From: Chryseobacterium gleum
GTDB lineage: Bacteria > Bacteroidota > Bacteroidia > UBA10329
DNA: 43,745 nucleotides
Assembly: GCA_945903645.1 (NCBI GenBank)
Contig: CAMDOM010000024.1
Location: 1 to 43,745 of the forward strand
Direction: 5' to 3'
The position numbers and the translations under genes are program-made. Each line of letters opens with the position of its first letter. The first letter of the stretch is position 1. Below the pieces are notes generated by a model. The model did no database searches. It was not told the origin of the DNA and saw only the letters and a program-made list of their open reading frames with translations. Positions 42,032 to 43,745 of this stretch are shown piece after piece.

Positions 42032-43745
42032 TCCTTTCTTCTGCTCAATTTTAAATCTTGCAGCATAGCCGATTTCACTTTTAAGTCGAAGCTCCAGCTT
42101 TGTATCGAGCCAAATGGGACCCAATTCAAACTGAAGTCCCAGCAATGTAAATCTCGATAAATACTTAATGAGGTCTGCGAAACTTTATTGTTTACAAAGT
42201 CATACCCCGTGGAAAAACCAATTTTCCATTTGGGGGTAATGTTAATATCGCTATTTATTCCAACGGTTTGAGTAACCCTATCTTCTTGAATCAGCTTTAC
42301 CACGGACAAATTGTAATTGACCATCACATTCCAAGGAACGTTAAAATCTACATAAGCTCCTTGTTGTGCGTTTAGCATAGCCAATTCATTAGGCGAACCT
42401 TGCGTGCTTTGAAGCGGATTCGGTTTGGTTTTTCCATTCAAATTGAAGGTTACAGCCACAGAAGCGTTTGTCATACGCGTAAGTTCTCCTGTTTCATAAA
42501 CCAACCAACGATTGACCTTTCTGCCAACAGTATCTTGGGCGTACGGAGTTAAATTGAACGCAAAATTGAGACTCAGCTTTTCTAAAATTGTTGTTCGTCC
42601 ATTAATATTGATGTCTGCAAGATTCAATGAATCCGCAAAAATGTTGTAGGATGAAGAGATGTTGAAGGCCTCTAAAATTTTAATCTTCTTAAAGCCAGTG
42701 ATGGTATCTTTTTTCGAGGCGACTTTCATTTCAAGGTTGTTACCGAAACCAAAAGTTACTGAACCTGTGTTGGAAGTTGGAGCCCGACCAAAAAGACTCA
42801 ACTCATCAGGATGATACCGCGCTATTGTGCCTCCTTCTCCGTAGTACCCAACTTCATCGTCCGATAATTTAGGTCGATAATTGTAGCCAATAGATGGAGT
42901 TAACACGTGACGAATTCCACGAATAGGCCCACGTTTAAACTGAACCAAACCGTAAATCTGAGTGGTCATATTCACATTCGCGTTCACATCTCGGTTACTA
43001 AAAAAACCAGTTGATGTGTCGGAAAATGCTTGTTGAGTTTCGTTGCTAAATCCCTTCTTAACCGATTGAAAAAACCATCTTTCGTTGTAGGTAACCGAAG
43101 GGGAAACCGTGAAATACTTGAATGCTTTGAACGAAGTACTGATAGGAATAGTATGACTAATTCCATTGCGCATTTTTTGTAGTGTTCCAGCACTGAAAAA
43201 CGTTGAATCGGCAGTGGAGATTACGTTTTTGGCATTGAAGGCATAGCTCACACCAATTTTTTCGTACCAGCGTTGTTTACCCACAGGATTCTTTCTGGCG
43301 AATGGAAAAATTCGTTGGATATTGAAGGCTACGTCTGGAAATGTGACTGTTACGTTATGAGTATTTGTATTCTGACTGTGCGCCAAATTGGTGGCAAATG
43401 TGAAGGGTTTTCCTAACCAACGTTTCGAAAACGCTATACTGGAAGTGAATGTATTTGTTAAGAAATCGTTTTGATTGGTGCGCAATCCGTTTGTGAAGTT
43501 GGTGGCCGTACCAGCATTCACATTTGCCGCAAATGTGGTCGTAGGTCGGGCTTTTGGGTCTTGGGTGTGCGACCAGCGCACGAAGTAATTGTTTTGAACC
43601 GAAAATCCCGGAAAATCTGAATCACCACTACGTAAACTGTTGTGTGTCAACTCAATTTGACCGCGAAATCTATAGCGTTTATTGTAGTTCGATACCAACT
43701 TGAGCCCATAACTTCCTTGAGTATAGATATCGCCTGAAACGGCCA
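42013..43745 (-). CDS. LptD/OstA-type outer-membrane LPS assembly protein, 5' end outside the window
   Basis: The frame is open to the right edge, so the N-terminus is missing. What is visible (about 577 codons) is almost entirely amphipathic beta-strand repeats: NNYFVRWSHTQDPKARPTTT, TSSIAFSKRWLGKPFTFATN, YEKIGVSYAFNAKNVISTAD, FTVSPSVTYNERWF, VLTPSIGYNYRP and FDLKVKSAML. The end is a barrel-like terminus with aromatic residues. This matches the large C-terminal beta-barrel of the Bacteroidota LptD group, which inserts lipopolysaccharide in the outer leaflet. The edge residues GDIYTQGSYGLKLVSNYNKR continue the same pattern. The lptE partner is not in the window. The 3' end overlaps miaA by 19 bases on the opposite strand. 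Confidence 0.85.
   Translation of the reverse strand, partial: AVSGDIYTQGSYGLKLVSNYNKRYRFRGQIELTHNSLRSGDSDFPGFSVQNNYFVRWSHTQDPKARPTTTFAANVNAGTATNFTNGLRTNQNDFLTNTFTSSIAFSKRWLGKPFTFATNLAHSQNTNTHNVTVTFPDVAFNIQRIFPFARKNPVGKQRWYEKIGVSYAFNAKNVISTADSTFFSAGTLQKMRNGISHTIPISTSFKAFKYFTVSPSVTYNERWFFQSVKKGFSNETQQAFSDTSTGFFSNRDVNANVNMTTQIYGLVQFKRGPIRGIRHVLTPSIGYNYRPKLSDDEVGYYGEGGTIARYHPDELSLFGRAPTSNTGSVTFGFGNNLEMKVASKKDTITGFKKIKILEAFNISSSYNIFADSLNLADININGRTTILEKLSLNFAFNLTPYAQDTVGRKVNRWLVYETGELTRMTNASVAVTFNLNGKTKPNPLQSTQGSPNELAMLNAQQGAYVDFNVPWNVMVNYNLSVVKLIQEDRVTQTVGINSDINITPKWKIGFSTGYDFVNNKVSQTSLSIYRDLHCWDFSLNWVPFGSIQSWSFDLKVKSAMLQDLKLSRRKDYFDQR

Noticed and set aside
1-43745. CRISPR arrays, rRNA genes and intact tRNA genes
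   Set aside because: No regularly spaced repeats and no rRNA or complete cloverleaf tRNA sequence were recognised by eye on either strand; a dedicated scan was not possible.

Overview
The window reads as one continuous piece of a Bacteroidota chromosome, most likely order Flavobacteriales. Three things point there. Two secreted proteins end in the C-terminal sorting domain of the type IX secretion system (27492-28724 and 34215-35867). Many genes are preceded by the Bacteroidota -7 box TAnnTTTG and lack a Shine-Dalgarno sequence. The gene families (DUF962, DUF985, YwqK-like MORN proteins, Bacteroidota-type LptD, prolyl oligopeptidase lipoprotein) are typical of that phylum. Apart from the first 1.8 kb and a few decayed sequences the window is dense with genes. 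I see no rRNA operon, CRISPR array, intact insertion sequence or prophage.

Layout. 1-1780: a very AT-rich accessory stretch with a membrane protein carrying peptidoglycan-binding-like repeats and a GH25 muramidase, separated by a 66-base imperfect palindrome. 1780-2416: no intact gene; it holds a tRNA-like 3' remnant (probably tRNA-Asp) followed by a strong terminator, which may mark the edge of an inserted element. 2417-12190: housekeeping genes (aminotransferase, membrane M28 peptidase, prolyl oligopeptidase, htpG, MBL-fold hydrolase, asnS). 12364-15336: a sodium:solute symporter and a nucleoid-associated protein. 15364-20352 (minus): a polysaccharide assembly operon, flippase - Wzz - Wzz - O-antigen ligase/polymerase. 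20645-22175: small membrane and cupin genes. 22219-22741: a decayed alpha-oxoamine synthase pseudogene. 22738-27415: purL, a nitronate monooxygenase and glyA. 27492-29904 (minus): a T9SS-secreted alpha/beta hydrolase and galK. 29997-32828: DUF962 (Mpo1-like), aldehyde dehydrogenase and a secreted NPP-type phosphodiesterase, tightly packed. 32950-36589 (minus): two tiny cysteine-bearing lipoproteins, a TPR-like protein, and a lipoprotein translationally coupled to a T9SS subtilisin. 36689-42031: three tRNA maturation genes (mnmA, cca, miaA) with a MORN-repeat protein and a PRiA4-ORF3-like acidic protein. 42013 to the end: the 3' part of an LptD-type outer-membrane protein gene.

How the genes fit together. 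glyA (one-carbon units) and purL (purine synthesis) are metabolically linked. The 16-20 kb operon supplies export, length control and polymerisation for a surface glycan, but its glycosyltransferases are not here. The DUF962-ALDH-phosphodiesterase cluster suggests breakdown of 2-hydroxy-fatty-acid or sphingoid lipids by analogy with yeast Mpo1 and Hfd1; this is inference. The most unusual single gene is the M28 peptidase at 3743, whose first two zinc ligands lie on either side of a two-helix membrane hairpin. I did not find a clear new defence or mobile system; the strongest leads are the M28 architecture, the lipid-type cluster with its pseudogene, the possible island edge at the tRNA remnant, and the paired micro-lipoproteins.
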